This document shows positions 42,853 through 52,510 of a stretch of DNA of 64,000 nucleotides, in pieces. The translations under genes and the position numbers were made by a program. The stretch spans positions 7,438,001 to 7,502,000 of the forward strand of contig NZ_CP030771.1 in assembly GCF_006088715.1 (NCBI RefSeq), read 5' to 3'. Position 1 is the first letter of the stretch. The number at the start of each line of letters is the position of its first letter. The DNA comes from Streptomyces sp. YIM 121038 (lineage in GTDB: Bacteria; Actinomycetota; Actinomycetes; Streptomycetales; Streptomycetaceae). The notes under the pieces are model-generated. The model was given only the letters and a program-made list of their open reading frames with translations. It had not been told where the DNA came from and ran no database searches.

Positions 42853-43512
42853 ATGACGAAGGCCACCGGCAGCACCGGCATGAAGCTCACCAAGCAGTCC
42901 CACGCGTGCGTACGCCTGGAGAAGGAGGGCCGGACGCTCGTCGTCGACCCCGGGGGGTTCAGCGAGGCCGACGCGGCCGTCGGCGCCGACGCGATCCTCG
43001 TCACCCACGAGCACCCCGACCACTTCGACGAGTCCCGCCTGCGCGCCGCCATGGAGGCGAACCCGGCCGCCGAGATCTGGACCCTGGCGGCCGTCGCCGA
43101 CCGGATCGCGGCGGCCTTCCCCGGACGCGTGCACCGGGTCGGCCACGGCGACACCTTCACGGCCGCCGGGTTCGACGTCCAGGCCCACGGCGAGCTGCAC
43201 GCCGTGATCCACCCCGACATCCCGCGCATCACCAACGTCGGCTACCTGGTGGACGGCTCCGTGTTCCACCCCGGCGACGCCCTCACCGTCCCCGAGCACC
43301 CCGTGGACACCCTCCTGGTCCCGGTGATGGCCCCCTGGAACAAGATCTCCGAGGTCATCGAGTACGTCCGCGAGGTCAAGCCGCAGCGCGCGTACGACGT
43401 CCACGACGCGCTGCTCACGGATCTGGCGCTGCCCATCTACGAGGGGCACATCGGCAGGCTCGGCGGCACCGAGCACACGCGGCTCGCGCCGGGCGAGTCC
43501 GCGCGGGTGTGA
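42853..43512 (+). CDS. Metallo-beta-lactamase-fold hydrolase (UlaG-like)
   Basis: A 219-residue MBL protein. THEHPDHFD is the metal motif; further ligands are in FHPGDAL and VHDALL. It resembles the L-ascorbate-6-phosphate lactonase/UlaG subgroup in size and in KQSHACVRLE at the N-terminus. GAAGGGGAA precedes the ATG. Cytoplasmic; the substrate is unknown. Confidence 0.88.
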   Translation: MTKATGSTGMKLTKQSHACVRLEKEGRTLVVDPGGFSEADAAVGADAILVTHEHPDHFDESRLRAAMEANPAAEIWTLAAVADRIAAAFPGRVHRVGHGDTFTAAGFDVQAHGELHAVIHPDIPRITNVGYLVDGSVFHPGDALTVPEHPVDTLLVPVMAPWNKISEVIEYVREVKPQRAYDVHDALLTDLALPIYEGHIGRLGGTEHTRLAPGESARV

Positions 43513-43560
43513 CCGCCGCCGGGCCGCCCGCTGTCACACCCGGCAGGTAGGTTGTCCGTC

Positions 43561-44340
43561 ATGCGCATCGCCACCTGGAACGTGAACTCGATCACCGCAC
43601 GCCTTCCCCGTCTCCTGGCCTGGCTGGAGAAGAGCGGCACGGACGTCCTGTGCGTCCAGGAGACCAAGTGCACCGCGGAGCAGTTCCCCACCGAGGCCCT
43701 GCGCGAGCTGGGCTACGAGTCGGCGGTCAACGCCACCGGCCGGTGGAACGGCGTCGCGCTGCTCTCCCGCGTGGGCCTCGAGGACGTCACCACCGGCCTG
43801 CCCGGCGGCCCCGACTACGACGGCGCGCAGGAGCCCCGGTCCATCGCGGCCACCTGCGGCCCCCTGCGCGCCTGGTCGGTCTACGTGCCGAACGGCCGCG
43901 AGGTCGACCACGCCCACTACGCCTACAAGCTCCAGTGGTTCGAGGCCCTCAAGGCCGCCGTCACCGCCGACGCCGCGGGCCCGCGCCCCTTCGCCGTCCT
44001 CGGCGACTACAACGTCGCGCCGACGGACGACGACGTCTGGGACGTCGCCAGGTTCGAGGGCCTCACGCACGTCACCCCCGCCGAGCGCGCCGCCCTCGCG
44101 GCCCTCCGCGAGACCGGCCTGACGGACGTCGTCCCGCGCCCCCTCAAGTACGACCACCCCTTCACGTACTGGGACTACCGCGAGCTGGGCTTCCCCAAGA
44201 ACAAGGGCATGCGCATCGACCTGGTGTACGGCAACGCCCCGTTCGCCAAGGCCGTGAGCGACGCCTATGTCGACCGCGAGGAGCGCAAGGGCAAGGGCGC
44301 GTCGGACCACGCCCCGGTGGTCGTGGACCTCGACCTCTAG
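43561..44340 (+). CDS. xthA: Exodeoxyribonuclease III
   Basis: A 259-residue AP endonuclease/exonuclease: MRIATWNVNSI, VQETKC (metal Glu), LGDYNVAPTDDD (catalytic Asp/Asn), IDLVYG and ASDHAPV (catalytic Asp-His). It repairs abasic sites and 3' blocks in DNA. TAGGTT (43548-43553) lies 7 nt before the ATG with no ribosome-binding site, so leaderless. Its TAG shares the CTAG palindrome with the stop of the opposite esterase gene. Confidence 0.95.
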   Translation: MRIATWNVNSITARLPRLLAWLEKSGTDVLCVQETKCTAEQFPTEALRELGYESAVNATGRWNGVALLSRVGLEDVTTGLPGGPDYDGAQEPRSIAATCGPLRAWSVYVPNGREVDHAHYAYKLQWFEALKAAVTADAAGPRPFAVLGDYNVAPTDDDVWDVARFEGLTHVTPAERAALAALRETGLTDVVPRPLKYDHPFTYWDYRELGFPKNKGMRIDLVYGNAPFAKAVSDAYVDREERKGKGASDHAPVVVDLDL

Positions 44341-46112
44341 CCCCGGAGCACCTCCAGGGGCACCGCCCGGGCCAGGGCGGCCAGGCCCGCGTCGCCGGGG
44401 TGCAGATGGTCGCCGCTGTCGTACTCCGGCAGCAGGCGCGAGGGAAGCGCCGGGTCGCGGAGCGCCGCGTCGAAGTCGAGCACGGCGTCGAAGCCCGCCC
44501 CGTCCCGCCGCAGCGCCGCGTTGACCGCGGCCCGCTCCGCGTCGACGGCCGCCGTGCACCGGGCCTCCCCGGCGCACGGCACCAGCGTCGCCGCGACGAC
44601 CCGCAGCCCCCGCGCGCGGGCCCGCGCGGCGATCTCCCGCAGGCCGCCCAGGACCTCCGCCGCGGGCGCCTGGGCCCGCAGGTCGTTGATGCCCTGGAAG
44701 ACGACCACGGTGCGCGCGGACGTCTGCGCGAGCACGTCGCGGTCGAGGCGGTGCAGCGCGCTGACGCCCCCGGTGTCGGTGGACACGCCGTCCCCGGGGT
44801 AGCGGTCGCCGACGACGCGGTTGGCGGAGACGCCCTGGTTGAGGACGCCGCGGCGCGGCGCCCCCGGCTCCTCCAGGAGCCGCCGCGCGAGCACGTCGGG
44901 CCACCGCCGGTTCGTGTCGGGCGTGGAGCCGACCCCGTCCGTGATGGAGTCGCCGAGCAGCACCACGGAGCCCGCCCCGCCCGCCACGTCGACCCCGGTG
45001 AGCAGCGGCCACACCCCCACCGTGGAGGTGTACGAGGCCCCCGCCCCGTCCGCGGCGTGATCGCCCGGCTCGCTCACGTACGAGGTCTGGAGGGCCTGGC
45101 TGTGCACGGGCGTCGCGGTCACCGTCCCCGGCAGATGGAAGCTGACCAGCAGATCCGCGCCCGCGGGCACCGCGAACCGCAGCGGGTCGCTGAACACCCG
45201 CGCCCCCGCCGGGATCTCGGCCCCCCGCGCCCCGTCGAACGTCAGCGCCGCGGGCGCGCCCCGCGCCCGTGCCCCAGCGTCCCGCACGGCGACGCTGGCG
45301 CTCCCGACGCGCACGGGCGCCCCCGCGAAGGTGTTGTCGAGCCGGATCCGCACCCGGGGCCCGCCCGCACTGGTGTGCACCACGAGCCGCACGGTCCGGT
45401 CCGCCCACGGGCCCACGGGCGCGTACCCGGCGGTGGACGCCGACCACGTCCCCGTCCACCCGGTGGCAAGGGAGCGCACCGACAGGGCGAAGACATGCAG
45501 GTCGGCCGCCCCGGGGTCGCGGGGCAGGCGCACCGACGCCACCTCGCGCCCGCGCGCGAGCGGCACGGTGACGACGTACAGCCGGGCCTTCTCGGCGCGT
45601 TGTCCGTCCGGCGCGTTGACGTGCGGCAGGGCGACGGACTTGGTGGCGAGCGGACCGGTGCGCCAGTCGGGGGCGGTCAGCCGGTACGCGGAGCGCGACC
45701 CGTCGCGGTAGCGCACGGTCCCGCTGCCCCGCGCGTCGCCGCCCGTCCCGGCCACCAGGAAGGCGAGCGCGTCGCCGCGTCCGCGCAGCCGCACCCACTG
45801 CCCGTCGGCCCGCACGTTGTCCGGCTCGCCCGCCCGGGTGTCCGGCCGGACGAGGTGCGCGCCCTCAACTCCCAGGACGCGCCCGGGAGTCCACCCGGCC
45901 GCCGCCAGGTCCGGCGCGGACAGCGAGGCGCCCGAGCCGTCGAAGTCCGCGTCGCCGGGCCGCGCGTCGTCGCTGATGGCGCGGTTGTCGAAGAGCCGCT
46001 CCAGGGGGAGCGGCCCGGATCCGTGCGGCGCGGCACCCGCCGCGCCCGCGGGGGCCGGAATCCCCAGGAGCGCGAGTACGACGGCGGCGGTGCCCCAGAC
46101 GCGTCGGCGCAC
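44337..46112 (-). CDS. Secreted SGNH/GDSL-family hydrolase
   Basis: A 591-residue exported esterase-like protein. Signal peptide (VWGTAAVVLALLGIPAPAGA), a beta-rich N-terminal region, then the SGNH domain: VVLLGDSITDG (Ser), NQGVSANRVVGD (Gly), FQGINDLR (Asn) and SGDHLHPGD (Asp-His). The GTG at 46110-46112 has GGAAGGGG upstream and is preferred over an ATG 15 codons earlier. Such proteins deacylate polysaccharides or lipids. Overlaps xthA by four bases at the stops. Confidence 0.9.
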   Translation of the reverse strand: MRRRVWGTAAVVLALLGIPAPAGAAGAAPHGSGPLPLERLFDNRAISDDARPGDADFDGSGASLSAPDLAAAGWTPGRVLGVEGAHLVRPDTRAGEPDNVRADGQWVRLRGRGDALAFLVAGTGGDARGSGTVRYRDGSRSAYRLTAPDWRTGPLATKSVALPHVNAPDGQRAEKARLYVVTVPLARGREVASVRLPRDPGAADLHVFALSVRSLATGWTGTWSASTAGYAPVGPWADRTVRLVVHTSAGGPRVRIRLDNTFAGAPVRVGSASVAVRDAGARARGAPAALTFDGARGAEIPAGARVFSDPLRFAVPAGADLLVSFHLPGTVTATPVHSQALQTSYVSEPGDHAADGAGASYTSTVGVWPLLTGVDVAGGAGSVVLLGDSITDGVGSTPDTNRRWPDVLARRLLEEPGAPRRGVLNQGVSANRVVGDRYPGDGVSTDTGGVSALHRLDRDVLAQTSARTVVVFQGINDLRAQAPAAEVLGGLREIAARARARGLRVVAATLVPCAGEARCTAAVDAERAAVNAALRRDGAGFDAVLDFDAALRDPALPSRLLPEYDSGDHLHPGDAGLAALARAVPLEVLRG

Positions 46113-46150
46113 GACGGCCCCTTCCCGAGCCTCGGTGTTCCCGGTGTGAC

Positions 46151-46194
46151 GGTGCACGCGCCCTGAAGCCGTGATGGTGGACGCGCCCTGAAGC
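46151..46194. repeat. Short direct repeat, 25-bp period
   Basis: GGTGcACGCGCCCTGAAGC (46151-46169) is repeated as GGTGgACGCGCCCTGAAGC (46176-46194), one base different, upstream of the esterase gene. Could be a regulator's direct-repeat site. Confidence 0.5.
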
Positions 46195-46282
46195 TAAGGA
46201 GCCGTCAGACGCCAGTCAAGACAGCGGCCCGTGTCCGTCACCCCGGCCGCCGGTCCCCGAACCCCTTTGCCAGGATGGGCCC

Positions 46283-46726
46283 ATGCATCTTTACGATGAG
46301 CGTCTGACTGTCCCGGTCGCATGGTGGTTCCTCGTCGTGCTCGGCGGCGGGCTCTTCGCCGGGCTGCTGCTGCCGTTCGGCCCCGTGGCCGCCGCGGTGG
46401 GTCTCCTCCTCGTCGTCGCCGTCTTCGGCCCGCTCGTGCACCGGTACGGCTCGGCGCGCATCGTCGTGACGCCGGGCACGCTCGTCGCGGGCGGCCGGGC
46501 GATCCCCGTGGACGAGCTCGGCCCGACCGAGATCCTGGACGCGGGGGAGGCCTTCGAGTGGCGCACCCGCAAGGCGAACGCGTACGCGCACCTGCTGCTG
46601 CGCAGCTATGTGCCGACCGCCCTGCGCGTGGAGCTGCGGGGCCCGCACCACACCGTGCCCTATCTCTACCTGTCCACGCGCCGTCCGATGAACCTGGCCA
46701 CGATCCTCGCCTTCACGCGCCGCTGA
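46283..46726 (+). CDS. DUF3093 membrane protein
   Basis: A 147-residue protein with two adjacent spans (VAWWFLVVLGGGLFAGLLLP, VAAAVGLLLVVAVFGPLV) and a soluble C-terminus with RIPVDEL-type beta sequence and LYLSTRRPMNLATIL. DUF3093 occurs widely in actinomycetes, often by the dUTPase gene; not here. CAGGAT (46271-46276) lies 6 nt before the ATG, so leaderless translation is likely. Function unknown. Confidence 0.85.
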   Translation: MHLYDERLTVPVAWWFLVVLGGGLFAGLLLPFGPVAAAVGLLLVVAVFGPLVHRYGSARIVVTPGTLVAGGRAIPVDELGPTEILDAGEAFEWRTRKANAYAHLLLRSYVPTALRVELRGPHHTVPYLYLSTRRPMNLATILAFTRR

Positions 46727-46855
46727 GCCTCTACCCGCCGCCGGGCACCCCCGCGCCGACGGCACCCCGTACGGCACCGCCCCGGGCGCGACACGTACAC
46801 CGGGTGCACCAAGCGGAGTGATTCGCCTGATTCCGTGATCAACTGCCGCAAGATA

Positions 46856-46869
46856 CATTCCTTGGAATG
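46856..46869. promoter_or_regulatory. Palindrome before the DUF6278-like gene
   Basis: CATTCC-TT-GGAATG, arms of 6 bp with a TT centre, 47 bp before the start codon. AT-richer than its surroundings; a candidate operator. Confidence 0.45.
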
Positions 46870-46915
46870 CAAAGCCGCCGTCCGAACGCTCGGGCGCCCC
46901 ACGGAGAGGCCGGTC

Positions 46916-47356
46916 ATGAACATTCCGTTCCTGGACAAGTGGCGCAAGCGGCACGCGGATGGGGCGGGACTGAAGCTCGCCGCCGCCTTCGAGGCCGACC
47001 CGGAGGGGGTGGCCGAGCTGCTCTCGGAGTGTGAGCTGCTGCGCTCCCAGGCGGCGCGCGCCGGGCTCGAACTGGACGACACGCCCGCGTCGTTGGCGGC
47101 GCTCGACCAGCTCACGCCGCGCTGGCGGGAGGACCCGGAGACCCTGCCCTGGTTCGGCAACGACGCGGGCCTCTACCTCGGTACGGTCATCGTCCGCACC
47201 GTCCCCGGCGCCGTGTGGCACGTCCTGCCCGGCGGCACGCCCGTCGTCCGGCTCGTCTCGGGCCGGGAGCTCCAGGTGGTCGCCGCGGGCCTCGACTGGG
47301 CCGTCCAGGGCACCCCCGAGCTGTCCCAGATGTACGCCGAGACCTCCGAGACGTAG
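46916..47356 (+). CDS. DUF6278-like hypothetical protein
   Basis: A 146-residue soluble protein: IPFLDKWRKRH at the start, EGVAELLSECELLRSQA, ALDQLTPRWREDPETLPWFGNDAGLYLGTVIVRTVPGA and a C-terminal LVSGRELQVVAAG. I recognise the pattern from Streptomyces proteins of unknown function (DUF6278). GGAGAGG is 6 nt before the ATG. The 179 bp downstream hold the glutamate transporter promoter. Confidence 0.75.
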   Translation: MNIPFLDKWRKRHADGAGLKLAAAFEADPEGVAELLSECELLRSQAARAGLELDDTPASLAALDQLTPRWREDPETLPWFGNDAGLYLGTVIVRTVPGAVWHVLPGGTPVVRLVSGRELQVVAAGLDWAVQGTPELSQMYAETSET

Positions 47357-47535
47357 CCGGGGCGTGACCGGCGCATGACCAGCACATGGCCGAAACCCGG
47401 CTGGTCCGTGGCCGGACGGCGAACCTCCGGTCTCAAATACGGTTAATGCCCGTAAGTGCGTGTCGTCCCATAAGTCCAGTTTTGCCGTGGATAGTTTGCG
47501 CGGACCGACACAGCTGAGAGTGAGCAGGTCTGGGC

Positions 47536-48279
<744 letters not shown>

Positions 48280-48295
48280 CGGGGGGATGAGTCCC

Positions 48296-49210
48296 ATGCG
48301 TACGACACGTCTGCTCGGGCTGCTCACGGCCCTGTCGCTCACCGCGCTCGCCACCGCCGCCTGCGGCAAGGAGGGCAGCCCCCCGACCAAGGGCCCCGCC
48401 GCCGGGAAGCTGCCCGTCTACCGGGTCGCCGAGGGCTTCGAGCTGCCCGGGTCCGGCACCTGGCGCAAGGCGAGGAGCCGCGGCCACTTCGTCGTCGGAG
48501 CCAAGGAGGACCAGCCCTACCTCGGTGAGAAGGACCCCGCGACCGGCCGCTACTCGGGCTTCGACATCGAGATCGCCAAGATGGTCTCGGCCTCGCTCGG
48601 CCTGGACCCGAAGCGCGTCTCCTTCAAGACCATCGCCTCCGCGAACCGCGAGACCGCCCTGCAGAACGGGCAGATCGACTACTACGTAGGCACCTACACC
48701 ATCAACGACAACCGCAAGAAGCTCGTCGGCTTCGGCGGCCCCTACTACATGGCGGGCCAGGGCCTGCTCGTGCGCCACGACGAGGAGGACATCAAGGGCC
48801 CGAAGGACCTCGACGGCAAGCGCGTGTGCTCGGCCGCGGGCTCCACCCCGTACCAGCGCATCCAGAAGGACTACCCGAAGGCCACGCTCGTCGCGTACGA
48901 CACGTACTCGGTGTGCGTCGACAACCTGCTGACGTACCAGGTCGACGCGGTCACCACCGACGACGCGATCCTCATCGGCTACGCGGCCAAGGTCCCCGAC
49001 GAGCTGAAGGTGGTCGGCAAGCCCTTCTCCGAGGAGCCCTACGGCATCGGCGTCCCCCGGGGCGACACCACGCTGCGGTTCGCCATCGACGACGCCCTCG
49101 CCGCCCGCGAACGCGACGGCGACTGGAAGAAGGCGTACGACGCGACCCTCGGCCTGTCCGGGGTGCCCGCGCCGAAGCCGCCCGCCATCGACCGCTACCC
49201 GGCGAGCTGA
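48296..49210 (+). CDS. gluB: Glutamate ABC transporter substrate-binding lipoprotein
   Basis: A 304-residue lipoprotein (lipobox TAAC, Cys23) of the SBP_bac_3 family: FVVGAKEDQPYLGEKDPATGRYSGFDIEIAKMV, GTYTINDNRKKLVGFGGPYY (ligand Arg region) and DAVTTDDAILIGY. The second ATG (48296) is chosen because GGGGGG lies 9 nt upstream; the first ATG abuts it. Binds glutamate and delivers it to the GluC/GluD permeases. Confidence 0.94.
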   Translation: MRTTRLLGLLTALSLTALATAACGKEGSPPTKGPAAGKLPVYRVAEGFELPGSGTWRKARSRGHFVVGAKEDQPYLGEKDPATGRYSGFDIEIAKMVSASLGLDPKRVSFKTIASANRETALQNGQIDYYVGTYTINDNRKKLVGFGGPYYMAGQGLLVRHDEEDIKGPKDLDGKRVCSAAGSTPYQRIQKDYPKATLVAYDTYSVCVDNLLTYQVDAVTTDDAILIGYAAKVPDELKVVGKPFSEEPYGIGVPRGDTTLRFAIDDALAARERDGDWKKAYDATLGLSGVPAPKPPAIDRYPAS

Positions 49211-49219
49211 GGAGGCGTC

Positions 49220-49864
49220 GTGGACGTACTGACGGACAACTTCTCCACCTACGGCGAGGGCTTCCTCGGCACGGTCGAACTCACCGTGTACGCCTCCGTC
49301 CTCGCGCTCGTGCTCGGCTTCGTCATGGCCTCCTTCCGGGTGGCGCCCGTCGGCTCCTTCCGGGTGTTCGGCGCGGTGTGGGTGGCGGTCCTGCGCAACA
49401 CCCCGCTGACGCTGCTGTTCTTCGCCGTCCTGCTCGGCCTGCCGCGCTTCGGACTCGTGCTGCCCTTCAAGGTGTTCGCCGTCCTCGCGCTCGGCTGCTA
49501 CACCTCCGCCTTCATCTGCGAGGCGCTGCGCTCCGGCATCAACACCGTGCCCAGGGGGCAGGGCGAGGCCGCCCGCAGCCTCGGCATGACGTTCGGTCAG
49601 ACCCTGTCCGTCGTGGTGCTCCCGCAGGCCTTCCGCTCGGTGATCCCGCCCGTGGGCTCCACGCTCATCGCGCTCGCCAAGAACTCGGCGATCGCGGGCG
49701 CCTTCAGCGTCACCGAACTGCTCGGCACCTACAAGACGCTCAGCGAGCTCGGCTACAACATCGTCTGGACCTTCCTCTGGATCGCCCTTGGCTATCTGAT
49801 CATCACCCTCGCCATCAGCGCCGTCTTCCACATCCTCGAAAAGCGCTGGGGAGTCGCCCGATGA
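49220..49864 (+). CDS. gluC: Glutamate ABC transporter permease GluC
   Basis: A 214-residue permease with about five spans; EALRSGINTVPRGQGEAARSLGMTFGQ is the EAA loop that contacts the ATPase. GTG start with GAGGAGG 5 nt upstream, 9 nt after gluB. Stop overlaps gluD by ATGA. Confidence 0.94.
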   Translation: MDVLTDNFSTYGEGFLGTVELTVYASVLALVLGFVMASFRVAPVGSFRVFGAVWVAVLRNTPLTLLFFAVLLGLPRFGLVLPFKVFAVLALGCYTSAFICEALRSGINTVPRGQGEAARSLGMTFGQTLSVVVLPQAFRSVIPPVGSTLIALAKNSAIAGAFSVTELLGTYKTLSELGYNIVWTFLWIALGYLIITLAISAVFHILEKRWGVAR

Positions 49865-50751
49865 CCACCACCGCCGCCGAAGCCACCGCCCTCTACGACA
49901 TCCCGGGCCCGAAGACCCGCAGGAGGCACCTGCTGTACGGCGTGCTCTCGACCGCCGTCATCGTCGGGCTCGTCGCCTGGGTCCTGTACCTGCTGTTCGA
50001 CACCGACCAGTTCACGCGCACCAAGTGGACGCCGTTCGAGTACAAGGGCATCCAGGAACTGCTTCTGCGCGGGCTCGGCAACACGCTCAAGGCCTTCGCC
50101 ATCGCCGCCGTGCTCTCCCTTGCGCTCGGCGCGCTGCTGGCCACCGGGCGCCTCTCCGAGCACCGCGTGGTGCGCTGGCTGGCCACGCTGGTCGTGGAGT
50201 TCTTCCGGGCCATGCCCGTACTCGTGATGATCTTCTTCGTCTTCGTGGCGCTGAAGGTCCAGCCGCTTCCGGCGCTCGTCGCCGGGCTGACGCTCTACAA
50301 CGGCTCCGTGCTCGCCGAGGTGTTCCGCTCCGGCGTCAACTCCGTCGAGCGCGGACAGAGGGAGGCCGCCTACGCGCTGGGGATGAGAAAGACTCAGGTC
50401 ATGTCGTACGTCCTGGTGCCACAGGCCGTGCGGGCCATGCTGCCCGCCATCATCAGCCAGTTGGTCGTGGCCCTGAAGGACACCTCGCTCGGTTATCTGA
50501 TCACCTATGAGGAGTTCCTGCACGCCGGGAAACTGATCGCGTCGAACCTCGACTACGATTTGCCTTTCATCCCCGTGGTCATGGTGATCTCACCGATCTA
50601 CATCGGGATGTGCATGCTGCTGTCGTGGTTCGCCTACTGGGTGTCCAAGCGCCAGCGGCGCAGTCCCAAGACAGAGGCCGTGGACGTCGCCCCGGCTGAA
50701 CCAGGGACGCTGCTGCCGGGAGGGGGTCCCCCCAGGGCCCCCGCCCCCTAG
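49861..50751 (+). CDS. gluD: Glutamate ABC transporter permease GluD
   Basis: A 296-residue permease: basic N-terminus (GPKTRRRHLLYG), about five spans, and the EAA loop EVFRSGVNSVERGQREAAYALGMRKTQ. The C-terminus has a Pro/Gly-rich tail (EPGTLLPGGGPPRAPAP) beyond the last span. Last gene of the operon. The 48 bp after it precede the convergent S15 hydrolase. Confidence 0.94.
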   Translation: MTTTAAEATALYDIPGPKTRRRHLLYGVLSTAVIVGLVAWVLYLLFDTDQFTRTKWTPFEYKGIQELLLRGLGNTLKAFAIAAVLSLALGALLATGRLSEHRVVRWLATLVVEFFRAMPVLVMIFFVFVALKVQPLPALVAGLTLYNGSVLAEVFRSGVNSVERGQREAAYALGMRKTQVMSYVLVPQAVRAMLPAIISQLVVALKDTSLGYLITYEEFLHAGKLIASNLDYDLPFIPVVMVISPIYIGMCMLLSWFAYWVSKRQRRSPKTEAVDVAPAEPGTLLPGGGPPRAPAP

Positions 50752-50799
50752 GGGGGAGCAGTAGCTGGAGGGCCAGGCCCGCCCGGCAGCAGCCGGTGA

Positions 50800-52374
50800 T
50801 CACTGCTCGCGCAGGGGGATCGACACGTACGACGGGTCGGTCCCGGGCGAGGAGAAGGTCAGCTGCGCGCCGGACGGGTTGTGCTCGATATAGAGCGGGT
50901 CGACCGTGTCGACCACCAGGGCGAGCCTGTGTCCTGCCGGGACGTCGTAGGCCGTGGAGAACAGCTCCAGGTCGACGGCGAACGGCTTGCCGGGGGTCTT
51001 GCCGTGGAAGGTGTACGGCGCGTTGCTGACCAGCTTGCCGAGGCCGAGCGGGCCCACGTCGTAGAGGTACGCGACGAGGGTTCCGCTCTCCTTGGTGCTG
51101 GTGAGCGTGGTGTGCAGCTTCGCGGTGCCGCGCACCCGCTGGGGCCGCTCGGCCCGCTGCCCCTGCCAGACGGCCGCGTAGCGGCGCGGCAGCAGCGGCA
51201 TCGACGCCACGGGCGGCAGCTTCAGGAACTGGTCGAGGGCGTTGGAGAGCATCACGATGCCGCCGTTGGCGCCCGAGTCGACGTTCGCGCGGATCGTGGT
51301 GGTGCCCGCGAGGTCCAGCTTGTGCCGGGTGGCGCCGACCGACTTCCAGTCGGGGTAGCCCTCGTAGCCGCCGGTGGAGCGGGACTTCAGCTGGACGGGC
51401 TGCTCCTGGTCGATGCCGTTCCGCTCGCCCTTCAGATAGCGGTCGAACCAGCGCCGGGTGTTCGTCCAGGTGTCGTTGGGCAGGCCGAACAGGCCGGTCG
51501 CCTCGGCCGTCGCGTGGTCGCCGGGGCGGAACTCCAGGCGCTTGGGGCCCTTGAGCTTCTCGTAGAACGCGGCGTACGCGTTGGGCGGGAAGATGGTGTC
51601 CCCCCAGGCGTTGCCGAGCATGACGGCGGCGCCGTTGCTGTTGATCCGGTCCAGATGCGTCGCGGGGGAGCGCTCGGCACCCCACGCGATCATCTCGTCC
51701 TCCTGGTCGAGGTCGGAGGCGAGGAAGTCCTTCAGGATCCGCTGGAGCTCGGCGCTCGGGCGGCCGGTGAGATAGCCCGCGCCGCCGAGCAGGGCGCCCG
51801 CCTGGACGTGCTGGGTGCGGCCGCTGTAGATGGACTCGACGAGGTCGCTCCAGCCGCTGAGGGCCGCGACCGCCTTGACCCGCTTGTCGTGCCCGGCGGC
51901 CAGCAGGCTGATGCCCGCCCCGTAGCTGACGCCCGCCATGCCGACCTTGTCCGGGTCGGCGGGGGTGTTCCGCAGCGTCCAGTCGATGACCCGGGAGGCG
52001 TCCGCGACGTCCTCGGGGCCGCCGACCTCGATCTCGCCGCCGGACTGCCAGAAGCCGCGCGAGTTGTAGCTCACCACCACATAGCCGGCGTCGGCGAGCT
52101 TCTTGGCCTGCGCGATGTACTCGATCTGCGGCATGGCCCAGCTCGTGGGCAGCACGACGACGGGGTACGAACCGCCCGCCGCGGAGCCGGCGGGCGTGAC
52201 GACGTTGGCCTTGAGGACCGTGCCGCCGTCACCGGGGATGTCGACGAAGCGGACGCCCGGGGCGGCCGCGGGGGACGGGGGTGCCGCCTGCGCGGCGGGC
52301 ACGGCACCGGCGACGAGCGCCGCCGATACCGCACCCAGGGCAGTGGTCCGCACAGCTCTGCGCGTCTTTCCCAC
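50800..52374 (-). CDS. Secreted S15-type alpha/beta hydrolase (CocE/Xaa-Pro peptidase-like)
   Basis: A 524-residue exported enzyme. Signal peptide (about 1-30, ending AQA); alpha/beta-hydrolase with nucleophile GVSYGAG, acid GNAWGDTIFPP and base PGDHATAE; C-terminal jelly-roll PepX_C domain (RVRGTAKLHTTLTSTKESGTLVAYLYDV). It may cleave Xaa-Pro dipeptides or esters in the medium. GTG start with GAGGAG 6 nt upstream. Its upstream region carries an 11-bp-spaced GTnAC array suggestive of nitrogen or phosphate control. Confidence 0.9.
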   Translation of the reverse strand: MGKTRRAVRTTALGAVSAALVAGAVPAAQAAPPSPAAAPGVRFVDIPGDGGTVLKANVVTPAGSAAGGSYPVVVLPTSWAMPQIEYIAQAKKLADAGYVVVSYNSRGFWQSGGEIEVGGPEDVADASRVIDWTLRNTPADPDKVGMAGVSYGAGISLLAAGHDKRVKAVAALSGWSDLVESIYSGRTQHVQAGALLGGAGYLTGRPSAELQRILKDFLASDLDQEDEMIAWGAERSPATHLDRINSNGAAVMLGNAWGDTIFPPNAYAAFYEKLKGPKRLEFRPGDHATAEATGLFGLPNDTWTNTRRWFDRYLKGERNGIDQEQPVQLKSRSTGGYEGYPDWKSVGATRHKLDLAGTTTIRANVDSGANGGIVMLSNALDQFLKLPPVASMPLLPRRYAAVWQGQRAERPQRVRGTAKLHTTLTSTKESGTLVAYLYDVGPLGLGKLVSNAPYTFHGKTPGKPFAVDLELFSTAYDVPAGHRLALVVDTVDPLYIEHNPSGAQLTFSSPGTDPSYVSIPLREQ

Positions 52375-52403
52375 GGGTCACTCCTCACACGTGCCGGTGC
52401 AAA

Positions 52404-52468
52404 GTGACCTGACGGTAACCGCGCGGGATTACCTCGGGTAACCCGTCGGTAAGTTACGTACGGGTAAC
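52404..52468. promoter_or_regulatory. GTnAC repeat array (GlnR/PhoP-like box)
   Basis: Pairs with 6-nt spacers (11-bp steps): GTGAC/GTAAC (52404, 52415), GTAAC/GTAAG (52438, 52449) and GTTAC/GTAAC (52453, 52464). GlnR sites in Streptomyces are gTnAC-N6-GaAAC; PhoP also binds 11-bp direct repeats. Located just upstream of the secreted S15 hydrolase. Confidence 0.6.
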
Positions 52469-52510
52469 GATAGTTGAGCGGTGGAGTTCCCCGGCCGCCC
52501 GTCGTGGGTC

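Noticed and set aside
41275..43476. A 733-codon antisense frame over the PcaD-PcaC and MBL genes
   Set aside because: No start signal or domain; it mirrors the third-codon GC bias of the real genes.
43650..46166. An 838-codon frame across xthA and the SGNH hydrolase
   Set aside because: Shadow of two real genes on opposite strands.
47381..47396. AGCAC-N6-GAAAC before the glutamate transporter as a GlnR box
   Set aside because: Only half of the site matches the consensus; kept as a remark, not as a feature.
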